Shown one piece after another: positions 12,336-48,102 of a stretch of 64,000 bases of DNA. Location of the stretch: contig NC_088309.1 of assembly GCF_910592395.1 (NCBI RefSeq), forward strand, positions 20,462,599-20,526,598. Reading direction: 5' to 3'. The notes beneath the pieces are model-generated. The model did no database searches and had not been told where the DNA came from. It worked only from the letters and a program-made list of their open reading frames with translations. Both the position numbers and the translations under genes were made by a program. Each line of letters starts with the position of its first letter. Position 1 is the first letter of the stretch. Origin of the DNA: Lineus longissimus (taxonomy: Eukaryota > Nemertea > Pilidiophora > Heteronemertea > Lineidae).

Positions 12336-14100
12336 CATATAAATACAAAAGTGTCCAGAACAATATATCACTTTAATAGTCAATTTCAATTGAGATGAAC
12401 TGTGTTAAGAGAATATGACAAAAATATCTAAAATAATACACGAAGTAAAATACATGTACAATGAAAAATTGTCAGTCTAGAATTATAAAACAGGGGATGG
12501 AAAATCCGTCCACCTTACTCTATACACCATTGCCCTTGGACACTGATTTAGACATACTTCACTAAAGATCCGCTGGCATTGATTAATGGCACAGATTTTG
12601 AATGGAAGAAAATACATAATGGTTTTTTGCGATATATGAAAGTTACCCATAGGCCTGAATACAACTGCAAGTTTCTGGCTTGTACATGTACCATTTAATA
12701 ATGTCTCCATTTTGGTGGTTGGTGTCCCCTCTTCTCCCATTCTACAGTTAAATTGTTCATAATATATTTATATCACAATACTTTTAAGGATGAGAATATG
12801 ACAGTTAATTTCTTGAATAACAGTATGTATAGAAGTCGAGCTCTGGTTCCCTTTTGTATGTGAATATTTCATTTTCATACTGACTTGCAAGTAGTACGCA
12901 CAGTAGAACCTCTCACTTAAGGACACCCTTGGGACTGACCAATGCTGCCCTTGACGGAGAGGTGTCCGGAACACAGAGATTAAATTGCATTGAAATGATG
13001 CCAAAATCACTGTCCCTAATACATGTAGTAGAGAGTATGTCCTGATTACAGAGGTGTCCATTACGTGAGGTCCTACTTTACTTGTAATGACATTCCACAG
13101 CACTTGACCTGTAACTGTATGATTCTTATTACATGGGACTCACTATAACAATTAGGGGAATTATTTTCTCACAACATCCGCATGGATACACGCAAGTAGA
13201 AATTATGAGTTCATCAAATTCGAAAGTGGACATTTAATGGCCCTCATCAGAGTATGAATATGAATCATGAGAGTTTGACATATTACATGTATTATTGTAC
13301 AGTTAACTTCACATCATCAACTTGTAGCAAGTTTTTGAACATTTTCTGATGCATTTTTGGAATCACGCTCCACGTAGAAACTCCGTCAGTTGCCAGCCCA
13401 GCACTAACTTCTGGAAGAAAATGCAATGAACATGAAAACTGAAAGCCATAGGCCTTAACACCACTTCAAAACAGGACGTTCCATGCCGTTACAGTGTACA
13501 CCATTTGCTGTGGCTTTCTATGGCATCATTCGCCATGTTCGTGGCAATGAAGTTATGACTCATGGTTTTCGCAATGCAACGTAATACATTGCCTAATGAC
13601 ATCATTGGACCGTTATTTTGGTCCATTGTTGCAAGAGCCATGATGCTCTTAACTGAAATGATGGTTCGTCGTAGTGAAATGGTTAAAATTGCATATCTAT
13701 CATTGGTGGGTAATGTACAGCATTTATTTTGACACATTTGGATTATCATATCAGATGCATGCTTGTTTTATCCTAACAATGTGAGATTTCCTGGTCAGGA
13801 AACAATTAATGCAGGCCATATAACAGTAGGACTTTAGACTTAGAATAGATAGAGGTATAATTTTGGTATTTGATGGAGTGGGCTGAGCCAATCATTGTCT
13901 CTAAAGGTCACATAATATACTTACTGGTCATGACAGCGTGATAGATTATGTTTGCCCAGTACAATCAATCACAACATGAATAAAGCACATGATAACTGGA
14001 AAAAGTCCCTTAAAATTGTCCCACACAAAATTTTTAAAGATAGGTGCATCTGGTAGCTGGTTCAAATCTTGAGTAGTCAAAAACTTATTTTCTTTTTTAT
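12336..14100. other. Gene-poor intergenic DNA
   Basis: Apart from a MITE copy at 12900-13078 I see no supported feature. Open frames are short, and none shows splice-flanked similarity to a known family. Confidence 0.4.
12900..13078. mobile_element. MITE copy, GAACCTCT family (about 175 bp)
   Basis: The ends form imperfect terminal inverted repeats. The left end reads AGTAGAACCTCTCACTTAAG and the right end, reverse-complemented, reads AGTAGGACCTCACGTAATGG. The interior has the family text CCCTTGGGACTGACCAATGC and GGAGAGGTGTCCGG. Other copies are at 42980-43155 and 63451-63619, with pieces at 7838 and 24655. There is no coding capacity. Confidence 0.65.
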
Positions 14101-14127
14101 ACAGGTGTGTGTATCCAGGGGCTGCCC

Positions 14128-14133
14128 TTTATT
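14128..14133 (-). terminator. Probable poly(A) signal of the ZIP transporter
   Basis: There is a minus-strand AATAAA about 220 bp past the ZIP stop codon. A second AATAAA lies at 14163-14168, so either could be used. Confidence 0.4.
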
Positions 14134-14350
14134 CATACATGAAATCACCAGATGCAAATGTTTTTATTTTCATAAATGTATATTTAAGTATCTAGATTAT
14201 TTGATTATTGCACGATTTCCAATATTTCACATATATATCATATGCCTCTGACTTGGCTTGAGAAAATGCCATCTATTGTTTGATGTGGAGATGTGGCTCG
14301 TGAGAATACACTACAGCTTTAGCTAAGTGGAGTTATAATTTTTACAGAGA

Positions 14351-15466
14351 TCATGGTTTTGTTGGCGCTTTAAAACAAGGAGGTCTGTAAGTTTCAGGAT
14401 GTATAAACTGAATAGCAACAATGGTAGAATAACCTAAAATGAGGAAGAATAACTTCAACAACCTATTATCGCTGTTATTGAACTCATGAGGAAGCACTTC
14501 GAAAAATGTCACATACAGGAAAGTTCCACATGCAATACCTTGGAGAAGTCCATTTGCAAGACTTGAATACATTGACTCTGACAAGTCCACTATGGCAATC
14601 CCTATCCCTATGCCCACAGGCGATGTGATAGAAAAGAGTAGATTTGCTCTAATTGTAGCCCCACGTCCAAATTTACTCTGCATCAAGTTCAAACCTAAAC
14701 TGAAGGCTAGAATACACTTATGGAGAACTAATGCACTGAAAATTTGTAGCACCTCTTCTGAAGTTGGTTGCAATCCCACCGCTAATCCTTCGAATACAGA
14801 ATGAAGTGACAGAGCAATCACGAGAATCATTGAACGAACAGTTGAGTGAGAGCTTTGATCAACGTGCATTGAGTGGTCTCCATCCATCACGATGCTATCA
14901 TCATCCTCTCCTGTCAATGAGTTTGTAAAACTTGGTGCCGCACTAATTGGTTGATCACTTATTCCCTCAAAACTTCTTTGTGAAGAATATGAATGCTGAA
15001 ACGACTCATGAATGTGGTTTTCATCACAAGCGTGATCAATATTCACAGTTTGGTAGGTTTTTTGTTTGTGACTTTTACGGAGCAATGGTTTTCCAACTTC
15101 ACTCTCCTCAAAATGGCGTTCCTTAACAGAGAGCGATATCTGTTCAATTATGAGAATCAAGAAGAATCCGAAAATCATCAGAAACTCAGCAATAGGAAAC
15201 GTTGAGTAGATTTTCAACACAAAGAAAACTTCCACCATCCTGTCTTTGACTTCTGGGAACAGATCCATAAAGCAAGTCCCAAGGAAGACTCCAGCAGCAA
15301 AGCAACTCAGAAAGCTCACAGCGCGCTGGAATTTCTGCCGCCTCTCAGGGTCTATCGCCGCATTGGTGGATAGAGCAACAAATTTCAGGGGTATCATACT
15401 AAATGTGAAAGTCAGAATAAAAAGGGCACACAAAACTAAGCCCTTTACAGCTTCTATCGACAACAT
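14351..15466 (-). CDS. ZIP-family zinc/iron transporter (SLC39A1/2/3-like)
   Basis: This is a plasma-membrane or endomembrane importer that moves Zn2+ into the cytosol. The coding region is one exon of 371 aa, starting at MLSIEAVKG. An upstream in-frame codon is TTG, not ATG, and an acceptor-like TTTGAAG lies just before, so a 5' UTR intron is possible. Predicted segments: TM1 about 8-32, TM2 50-70, TM3 92-112, TM4 212-233, TM5 241-262, TM6 272-293, TM7 300-325 and TM8 337-356. TM4 carries the ZIP signature with the metal-site pair H222 and E226 (LSLHSVFEGLAVG). TM5 has H249-K250. The TM3-TM4 loop (about 115-210) is long, Ser- and acid-rich, with scattered His (DHACDENHIHES, DGDHSMH), as in ZIP sensing loops. 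It belongs to the ZIP1-3 (ZIP II) branch. Which paralogue it is cannot be settled by eye. Confidence 0.9.
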   Translation of the reverse strand: MLSIEAVKGLVLCALFILTFTFSMIPLKFVALSTNAAIDPERRQKFQRAVSFLSCFAAGVFLGTCFMDLFPEVKDRMVEVFFVLKIYSTFPIAEFLMIFGFFLILIIEQISLSVKERHFEESEVGKPLLRKSHKQKTYQTVNIDHACDENHIHESFQHSYSSQRSFEGISDQPISAAPSFTNSLTGEDDDSIVMDGDHSMHVDQSSHSTVRSMILVIALSLHSVFEGLAVGLQPTSEEVLQIFSALVLHKCILAFSLGLNLMQSKFGRGATIRANLLFSITSPVGIGIGIAIVDLSESMYSSLANGLLQGIACGTFLYVTFFEVLPHEFNNSDNRLLKLFFLILGYSTIVAIQFIHPETYRPPCFKAPTKP

Positions 15467-16950
15467 TGTAAGTTCCTGGGTAGTGTAATCCTTCAAATAA
15501 AATCACATGATATACGTATCGAGAAAATGTTCAAACTTGCCAATGTATCCATCAAAATCGTTCGTCAAAGTAAATTGTATCAACATATGTCATAGTGTCT
15601 CCTGTTAGCACAATATCTAGCACTACACTGAACTGTAGGTCTCCCATCCTGTCACCAATGATACTGTCCTGCATCCCTATTGATTATCAGCACGTTAATT
15701 AATGAGGAATTGGATGTGAAATGCCAAGACAACTATACCACCTCAAGCAGCTCACTCACAATCACATAAAATGGGTGACCGTGATGAGAAGTCCGATTGA
15801 ATTGAAGTCTTGGATCTCTTAAAAAAGATAACCAGTTAACACAAAACCAGATAGTTGCACACATCACTAGAGTTTTACACCTGTCACATTTCTAAAAGCT
15901 CTTTGACTTTGAAAGCACCAAGGCCCAGCTAGGCTTGTCCCGTGATTGTTCTTATCTGAAATCTCCATGCATGTCATTGTCATGAAGATCACATGACAGA
16001 ACAGATTTCCCAAAATTGTCGTATCAAAGTAACATTTTTCGCCTTAGATGTCAGTAATTACTTGTGAATCGACTCCATACATGTTGCCCCTATAATTTAA
16101 AATAACATCAAGTTCCTCTGAATTTAAGTTGCCGTACTGATTTTGAGATAAAGGTTAAAAATTAGAAGGATTTTTTTATAAAACGAATTTTCGTGACCTG
16201 CTAATTCAGGAAAATTAAGTACCAAAGTGAAAACCAGCCTCGCCCCAGTACGTTAAAAATACGGGTACGGTAAAATCGGCCAGTAGCCGTCAAGGTAGAC
16301 TCTTTCACCAGTCTCCTCCATTCACTGATTACTGAGACTGGTACTTGAAAAAATGATCGTGATACATGGACCATGTCCTACGGATTCATATATCTGCTAG
16401 GGATGACTGTGTGTTAGTGACTTTATCCAAAGGTCCTGACCTTTTTCCTAGGATTGAGCCTACTTCTCTCTGACATGCACAAGCTGGACGTTATTCCATT
16501 ACATACATTATAATCCGACTTGGTCTAAGCTAGCATCTCACAATTTTCTGGAAGACATTCACAGCCTTGTCTCTCCCACAGCAGTCATCCGGGCCTGCCG
16601 TCTTGGGCTGACCTAACATCTCACTGTGCTCTAGATGAGATGCAGACCAGGGCCTACTGCCTTAGGCTGATCTATCATCTCACCATGCTTGTGAAAACAG
16701 GTGCAACGTACTTGGCCGTCTCTTCTATACCGCAGGCACAAGTGCCCAACAAAAAAGATCTTGGACTTGCCATCGTAAAATCAGAATTGTAACAACTAGT
16801 CATCAGCTTGGTTGTGACAGTGTCTAGGATGAGTGAAGCCGGCCGGTAACCACCTTTCAGATTAGCTACTAGATTGGTTGTGACATGGTCTGTGAAGGGA
16901 GACTAACAAGACATATGCCTTCCCAAATCAATAAGTTTTACCAGACAATG
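15467..16950. other. Intergenic DNA between RPL17 and ZIP
   Basis: This should contain the ZIP promoter and any 5' UTR exon, but I cannot locate them. No coding exon is supported. The text near 16580-16700 contains two similar pieces (GGGCCTGCCGTCTTGGGCTG and GGGCCTACTGCCTTAGGCTG) about 90 bp apart, a small degenerate duplication. Confidence 0.4.
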
Positions 16951-17068
16951 GCCAATATGAATAAAGTCGAGCAAATGCTTTTACTTCGATTTTGTACAGA
17001 AAGACATAGTGCAAATGTACATGTAGTTTTGGATAAAAGCATTAGCTAGTCTTTATTCATATCACCCA
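16951..17068. mobile_element. Palindromic MITE copy, TATGAATAAAG family
   Basis: The ends are inverted repeats: ATATGAATAAAG...GCAAATGCTTTTA on the left and TAAAAGCAT...CTTTATTCATAT on the right. The whole is about 118 bp and would fold into a long hairpin. Related copies are at 51983-52100 and 53490-53595. It lies about 300 bp downstream of the RPL17 stop codon. Confidence 0.7.
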
Positions 17069-17350
17069 ATGTTTTTGTATGTTGTAAATGCAAAAGGGAG
17101 GGAAATTGGGGATGCACATCTCCGGGGGTGGCATGATTGAAGCGATGGTTCAAGCTGTTCTAGATATTGACCGAAACCGATTTTGAGAAAGTGGGCTCAG
17201 CCGCCAAATTGAACTTCGCATTGCAGATTTTCGAAAGGAACATTCCAACACCAGTCACTGATCAACACTGTGGAGCCTTGATCATCCAGAACTTTTTTGG
17301 CAGTAGAGGTGTAGAACAAAATAAAAAATTCCTATTTTCCAGTTTTTTCA

Positions 17351-17371
17351 TTTATTTTTTTACACTTTATT
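17351..17371 (-). terminator. RPL17 poly(A) signals
   Basis: Two minus-strand AATAAA hexamers, at 17366-17371 and 17351-17356, lie within 35 bp of the stop codon. The very short 3' UTR this implies is normal for ribosomal protein genes. Confidence 0.6.
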
Positions 17372-17382
17372 TTACAGTTAAA

Positions 17383-19297
17383 TTAGTCTCGCATGGTCAT
17401 TTTTTGCCTCTTGAGTTTTTTCTGTGATACTTTCTTCTTAACTGGTTCGTCCTCAGCTGGCTTAGACACAACTTGTTCTTTCTCAGCTAGGATCACTTCA
17501 ATGTGACAAGGGCTGCTCATGTAAGCTGAAAAATAGAAGTGAGGATTATTTTGAGAGGGCAGTCATAAAAGGGGAGGGCGAGAGCATAGGTTTGCCCGTA
17601 CTTGCTGAAACTATCAAATCAATCCAAGCGCTGGCATGGCGAATCATCAAGACACTTGACATCTGAAGGCAGTTCAATCTGGCACTTTTTTTTTTTGGGG
17701 GGGGATGTATTGTCTTGCTTTTAGTCAGACAGCCAAGGATGTATCCACAGAAGTGATTCAGGGAAATAAGCGAAACCAATCCTTGTTCATCATCATCCTA
17801 AGAGCAAGACTGACAACAATGCCAAGAAATTTACATTAAAAGCATTTAAACATCATTCTTTAATTTTTTAAGGAAGGGTATAAAGGGACCCATACTTGAT
17901 ATCCAATTTGACAGCACACAACTCAACTTGTCAAACTTGCAGCGCAACAGGGATTACTTACGATTGATCCTTCCGTGAGCTCTGTATGTCCTCCTTCGCA
18001 TCTGGGGAGCACGGTTCACTTGGATGTGCTCAATCATAAGGTGGTCAGTATCCAAACCCTGCAGAGACCAAGAACATCATTTTTAGAATCACTAAAATTG
18101 CAAGCTGCCAACTTTGTGACCATCCACAAAGCATGTAAGCACCTGAGGAGAAGTCTGAATGACACATGGCCAATGGAATATTTGATGTATTTTGAATTTT
18201 AGCCTGCTTTTAAAAAGATTTTAACATGGACTCAGACAAGCATTTGAGAGGGACCAATAATGCTTACCTTGTACTCAGCATTGCTCTCAGCATTCTTAAG
18301 GAGCTGGAGGAGGAAGGTGGCACTCTTCTTGGGCCACCGACCTTGGGTGGCACCGAACTGTTTGGCCTGAAAAGAAACACATATTTCATGAAAGCTGCTG
18401 CAATTGGCAACTAGAATGGAGATTACGAGCCCAGATGACACTATCAAGTTTGCAATTTGGAATTATGGCGAATTAGTGATGTCTTGGAGTTGAGGATGAT
18501 CTGAATTCAAGAGCCCCATTTTACATACCTGTGCATGACGACCGACACCACCGTTGAAACGACGGAATACAACAATTTCCTTCTTCTCACACACGTTCTT
18601 GAGAAAACGTTTAGCACGGCCTAGGGGCATCTTCTTCACAGCCTGAGCTGTCTCCCTCGTGTTCTAAAAGAGGAAATCAGGAAGAGAATTAAGACGAAGC
18701 AGCGACTAGTAGTGTTTCCAGGAACAGAGGAAGGAAAACAATCAATGAGCTTGTAAGACTAATAGAAAACAGTGCATATTCCATTCAAGAACTTTTAACC
18801 CGACTACAAAGTCAGCACCAGACAACAGACAACATACGCCACTTAATAATATTTCTGGGTTTAGTGTACAGTATTTGAATTCTTATGATACAGGAACTTA
18901 TGTCCACCGGCAATACCACTCACCTTGAAGTGGACACGAAGGTGGGACCCTCTTGCCTTTGCCGCTGAAATAAGAAAAAGAAAGATTAAGATTAAGAAGA
19001 ATTTGTTAAGAAAGAGAAAGCCAACTCACAAACTCCCAATACTTTCTTGTCTGAAAAGCTGCTCGTGTTTCTTACAGATAAGAAAGGAGACCGGGTATAT
19101 CATGCAGGCTTAGTTTAAACTCGACTCTATTTGAGTCTTGGTATGTCATATCTCTTTGGCACCGCCTTCATGGCCTTACACTTGCAGGCTTGTGACTTGT
19201 GTAGTGTAGTAATAGTAGAGGACACTGGAAGTGAAAACTGAAATAGGCCCTACTCACATTTGGTCGCATTTTCTGGGTCAAGTGAATAGCGAGTCAT
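17383..19297 (-). CDS. RPL17: 60S ribosomal protein L17 (uL22)
   Basis: This is a large-subunit protein that lines the nascent-peptide exit tunnel. Six coding exons join in frame: 19258-19297, 18924-18964, 18529-18663, 18268-18366, 17962-18058 and 17383-17525. They give 184 aa, the same length as human RPL17. The start is [14 protein letters not shown]. Family hallmarks are [78 protein letters not shown] and [14 protein letters not shown]. The C-terminal tail is lysine-rich. An acceptor 15-20 bp before the ATG points to a 5' UTR intron. The last intron contains a candidate C/D snoRNA. The gene is head to head with the MEK gene. Confidence 0.97.
17717..17805 (-). ncRNA. Candidate C/D box snoRNA in the last RPL17 intron
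   Basis: Read on the minus strand, an 8-nt terminal stem (GCTCTTAG with CTAAAAGC, one mismatch) encloses a C box ATGATGA near its 5' end and a D box CTGA at 17725-17728. The span is 89 nt, a normal C/D size. A D'-like CTGA is at about 17757-17760. The 10 nt before the D box (CCTTGGCTGT) are complementary to ACAGCCAAGG, which I recall from the conserved 28S rRNA context AGCGAAACCACAGCCAAGG. A second internal element, GGTTTCGCT, complements the adjacent AGCGAAACC. Vertebrate RPL17 introns also host C/D snoRNAs (SNORD58), but the guides here do not look like SNORD58. The host and the boxes are seen; the target is inferred from memory of the rRNA. Confidence 0.55.
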
Positions 19298-19675
19298 CGT
19301 GATGGGTATCAGCTGAAGAACAATAGGAAGAATGTGAATCAAGATTGTTTCACTAAAAACATTGTGTGAACACTACCACTGATGGCTATATTCCCAAATG
19401 TATGATGAAAACTACAACATTATGTATTGTATACGTAGCCCATGTAAAATGTACATGGATTCCATGCAAAGATAGGTGTACAATCTCTCCAAAGTAAGGA
19501 ACTTTCATGGGCATTTAACTCTCCTTCAAAAACAAACTTGGTGAATAATGTCAACATATTCTGTGTCTAACCATTCTTGAGTTTCAATATTTATTCTCAT
19601 TTATATATAAAATCTCCTCTAAATAGAGGGATTATGTCGATTTTAATCGACAACCATTTCAGAATTCTAACCAAC

Positions 19676-19699
19676 CTTGCCCACACGCTAAAGAGGAAG
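19676..19699 (-). promoter_or_regulatory. Putative 5' TOP leader exon of RPL17
   Basis: The minus strand reads CTTCCTCTTTAGCG, an oligopyrimidine start typical of ribosomal protein mRNAs. GGGCAAG and the donor GTTGGT follow. This would pair with the acceptor just upstream of the RPL17 ATG near 19315. The placement is inferred from motif and position only. Confidence 0.45.
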
Positions 19700-20020
19700 T
19701 CAAAGGTTTCCTGGGAAATTTTGCCGATCAATTACGGAGATTGCCGAAAACGAAAATGATTGACGGTTGTTAACCAATCACCATGGAAACGACCTCATGA
19801 ATAAATAATTTTGGCAGGTGCCCTGGGAAATTATGCATATTATGGGATAGCTGGTTGTGGTCGGGCATTACGCGAAGATCGGCGGAAAATCGGAAGGCTA
19901 AGTTCTGGGGGTGTAGGGGCAAATTTAGTGACTATTTCCTTATTTTGAGGACACGTTTGGCCGTAGGGATAAGGCGAATAGATGACCCAGTGTTCGTGAT
20001 AATCAGTCATACGCCTAAAG
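19700..20020. promoter_or_regulatory. Divergent RPL17/MEK promoter interval
   Basis: RPL17 and the MEK gene start in opposite directions, about 720 bp apart at their ATGs. The interval includes AACCAATCA (CCAAT box, 19774-19778). An RFX X-box-like ATCACCATGGAAAC at 19777-19790 matches 12 of 14 positions of GTTRCCATGGNAAC. No TATA box is obvious at a fixed distance from either gene. Confidence 0.4.
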
Positions 20021-43912
<23,892 letters not shown>

Positions 43913-46530
43913 TTGGCATGGCATACATGTAGTTATGTGCAGCAGGAGCGCCCTCAATTACATCACACAGGAATTACAACAGCATTTTTTAGTCGTGAGG
44001 CAATGGAATTTAGAAGCGGATGACATTTGTGTCAGTATTGTCATTTGTCGCATATTAGTTATGGGGCAGATGAGTGCACTTTGTAAGTTGCTGTAAGATG
44101 GAATAGGATCTCTCATATTGTTGGCATTCAGTGATGCAGGCATCAACATTTGCTGTTGCCTTTATCTGACACCGTCACGAAAAGCCCTGTGGCTCTTGAT
44201 CTTGCATGGTACTTCAGTCTGTGACATTTGTCATAACGTGGATAACTTTAGATACCAGTTGCCTTTGCCCAACACTGTTATTCAAAATGACGGTTGCTGT
44301 TATATGACACTGATCTTTGTGATAGCACTTGCCATTACGTGATCCTGGGTTAAGAACATGTAGAATGGCAGTATCCATCACATGATCCTCGATTCATTAG
44401 GAAGTTGCCATTCAGCAACTCTGGTCTGTAATGGTAGTAGCTGTCAAAATACCATCACACGATCCTGGTCTTATAATGGCAGGATTTGCCAGTACTTGAT
44501 CCTGGGTTCATTATATCATGATTTGTCAGTGTATAATCCTGGGTTATGATAAAAATATATACGCTCGCCGGTTATAATGATGACGGTTGCCATTGCTTGA
44601 ACCAAGGTTTATGATGACACTTTTCACCTCGCACGCATTCGTCATCTGCAGCTGTATCATCCCTTCAAATGAGATAATGTACAAGGAGGGCACCGTCCTT
44701 GCTCCAAGCTATTTGCATGATGTAATAGCTGTCTTAGTTGATAAAAAAATCAACAGAGCCATGTCACTTGTGACATCTGGTGAAATTCCACTTGACATCA
44801 CCAGTGGTGTGTCTCTGTTGTTTTTCCAGGCACTATCTGCTGTGACGTCATGCGAGTCATCTGAACCCAAAATCTTGCAGGATTTATGATACTTTGTTGG
44901 CTTACAAATTATCCACATCCGCAGAATGGATGATGCAAGTAAAATACGTTATTCGTTAAATGGTAAAAAGTGTGTACTGATTTAATGGAGTGGCGTGGAC
45001 TATCATGTGAACTGCACCGACTGTTGTCATTTATGTGCTTGCTTCTAAACGCTTAGTGACAAGTGCACCATTGTTGGGTTCAGCTGGTGATCTTGTATGT
45101 TGATGAGTCATGCGGGAAGTTCACTTATACTGTCGAACAAGACGTCCGCTATATTGACTGACACATTCATGGATGTGATGTGGCGTGAATAATCTTGTGA
45201 TTTTAGTAAATGTGCTGTTTGTTTGTTAAGAAGATGAATGTTCACTCTGGTATATATCTAGAGCTGTCTTCATATTATGCTAATTTTCAACCCAGTCTGA
45301 ACTAAATTTACTGCATGTTACTGTCGCTGTACGAGTAGATGAGAATTTTTATGAATTCGTGTTGAAAACTAAATCAGAAAGGTAAAATTCCTGTTAGTGA
45401 TCATCCTGACTCTCATGCATTTGCGTCGGCACTATCAAGATCCACTTGGGCGAGTGATTTAGCGATCTCAAAACATTGCAGGTCAAAATGGTTGGTGATA
45501 TGCAGTTAGTTTAATTCAGTGTTGGTGAAATGCATGTTACTAATAAGCTGACTTTGAACCGGAACATATTCATGGCTTGTTATTTTCACTGATTTGGGAA
45601 TTTTTCGTCAGAAATGTTATTTTGATGTGTCTTATTTTGGCCGATTTGAAGCCAAGGCAGTTTATTTTCGCAGATAGAGGGTGTCAGGAAATCAGAGAGA
45701 GTAGCAAGCTGGCGAAAATTTCCTGGTTCACAGTATGATATGACTTGTTAACTTGTAGCGTTGGTTTTGTGATAAGTATGGCTGTTGGACCTACCTCAGT
45801 AAATGGGTTCAAAAATGCAGGGATTGGTCTGTGCCTATATACTCCAATTCACGAAAAAAATGGCACCCTGTTTTTTGGTGATCTGGTGAATGACATCTTT
45901 GAATAGATATTTCAACTGAAACTTCACTGTCTGAAGTATATAAAAATACTTACTTTGCCAGCATTGGACAAGCCTTTTGAAGTGACATTTTTGGCTTGTT
46001 ATGCATGCAGTGCCATGTTTTCGTGAAATGGAGTACAGACTGGATATTGTAATGCGGACATCGCTGATGGGAACTTTAAACTAAATTGTGAATATCAGGT
46101 TTGAGTTGCTTCATTTAAACTCGGTCTGAACCATTGTTAGAAAACAGCCGACAGACAATTTCTGGACATGTTTACAATTGATATCTAAGATTGTTCGGTT
46201 TTAAAATTTTTGATGATTGTTTGAACAGAAGCCTGAAACTGATGTCAACAATCAAGGGTCCGTTTATTAGCAGGCAATAACCGACAAGATCATGTTCGAA
46301 CATGCACTTTCAATAATGCAATATTAAAATGCATATGGATATGTTTGATGATGTTCATAAGTGGGTCATACGTAGCTTACAGGTAAATTATCCTATGAAA
46401 TTTATTTTTGAAAAGCAAATTTTTCATTTATTATTGTAGAATCTTTCTTGATGAGCATCATATTACCTCATTGTGTCGTTTTCTTCTGTGCTGGTATCAA
46501 TGTCGTGTCTGTACGTCCTAACAGAATAAA
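43913..46530 (+). other. MEK 3' UTR and downstream DNA
   Basis: From about 44000 to 44580 a degenerate tandem repeat of roughly 55-65 bp is visible, built from ATGGCAGT..., TTGCCATT... and TGATCCTGGGTT. It is probably in the MEK 3' UTR. The nearest clear plus-strand AATAAA is near 46526, so the UTR end is unknown. No further gene is supported. Confidence 0.35.
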
Positions 46531-47911
46531 CGGGAAAATGGCGGTACGAATTCACAAAAATGGCACTTTCTTCTTGTTTTGGGTAAACGAAAACAGATAA
46601 CTACATGCTGTGTTTTTCCGATCATGCAGGTCCAACATGGTTGTCTTCAGTCGGGGAACCTCTTCCACCTCGTTTCCTCTTCATATTCTGAAGATGGCAC
46701 TCATTTGGATGCATGGAATATGCTGGGGAATGTAACACCGGTATATTCCAGGGCCTGGTTTCTCAGTCGGCATTAGCAGTAAAGTTGGTGTGAAATCCCA
46801 ACAAACACTTCTTCTATTTCAATTGTAATTTACTAAAGGAGGTACTGTTTCTGGCATTTATCTCCAATTGAGCAATTTGACCCGGTTCCGTACACATGTA
46901 GTTTGCCTGGAAAAAATGGTTTGTTTATCATAAAATTCAGACAATTAAATGAATTTATGCATGTATGAAGTGTATTCACCCTGGAAACTCAGTGTCTCCT
47001 TTCCCTGCAGACAGTCCCAATCTAGGTGGAGATGACAATCTCATATGTGCTGGAAATGGAAAACCAACGAGGATCGGGAAAAGTTTTGAAAGGGACCTTA
47101 AAATTGTGTCTCTCTTGAAATCTAAATAGATGCATTTGGTAGCTTGTTCACTTCTTCATACTGTTTTCAAAATAATTAAGATTATTGGATGATTTCAGCT
47201 AGGACTTGTGACGTGGCATCAGAATTGTCATCCTTTTCCCATTGTGTGATGCAGGATGCAGGATTACTGATTAGCTGGGGTGGTATTAATCATGTTCATA
47301 GTATATTCCAATGTATTCTCAATAACCATTTATTTGGTTTCGACTTCACTTGTAGTGTTCAATGCTCTATCACGTTTTAGTTGTTTCATATTTGATAAAT
47401 GTCACTGCACTCTTTATGATAATTTCTTTCACTTAGACTTTGTACAGGTAGAGTAGAGAACTTTTTTGAATGCCTCTTTATAATTGAAGCTTTTGTATCC
47501 CAGAAATCCATAAAAATCTATAAATCCCCGAAGAATATTGGATATATGAATTTGCTGCCCAAACAGTATCATTCAGTATCATTCAAATCATGTTCTCAGC
47601 AAGTTTGACCCAAAATTTTCGATTGCTGGCCTTGCACTTTCATTAAAAAAAATTAAAACCCGGTCTTTTGAATATATTTGAAATTGGTATTCAGTATGTA
47701 TATATACTCTAGATTTTGTAAACAATGCTGTTGTGTACGAACAGATTTGCTTGAATAGTAGGTGCACTATGGCAAGTTTTATTCTATTTACTTGTGCCAC
47801 AATAATATACAATGAACACGAAACACCTAGGCCTATTCATTTTTGTGAGTCGAAAAATTGGGGCTTTAAATTGGAGGCCCTTTAGTACTTGGTACATCCC
47901 TATTTCTTAAG
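46531..47911. other. Intergenic DNA, nothing recognised
   Basis: I see no exon, RNA gene or repeat I can define here. Confidence 0.35.
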
Positions 47912-47913
47912 TA

Positions 47914-48102
47914 CAGGGTGTGTCAAAAAATGCCAGCCTACTTTTCCACGTCATAAAAAATTCAGGGTGTTGTAGCTAGGTTTACTAAACACGAGATCGG
48001 GGTATGTAATCGTTTACTCAAGTAAGTAACATGGTGCCCATTGACCCTTTAGAAATCCTCTATATGGTTGGAAAAATAGTCGCTGTATTTTGATACTCCC
48101 TG
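47914..48102. mobile_element. Tc1/mariner-like MITE (189 bp)
   Basis: The left end is CAGGGTGTGTCAAAAA and the right end is TTTTGATACTCCCTG, imperfect inverted repeats of about 15-16 bp. A TA dinucleotide flanks each side (47912-47913 and 48103-48104), the mariner target duplication. There is no coding capacity. A lone similar end (CAGGGTGTCCCAGAAAA) occurs at 3471 in a CFAP53 intron. Confidence 0.65.

Noticed and set aside
15467-15496. A ten-residue N-terminal extension of the ZIP transporter
   Set aside because: It would have to start on TTG. The first ATG in frame is at 15464-15466, and the sequence before it looks like an acceptor or 5' UTR.
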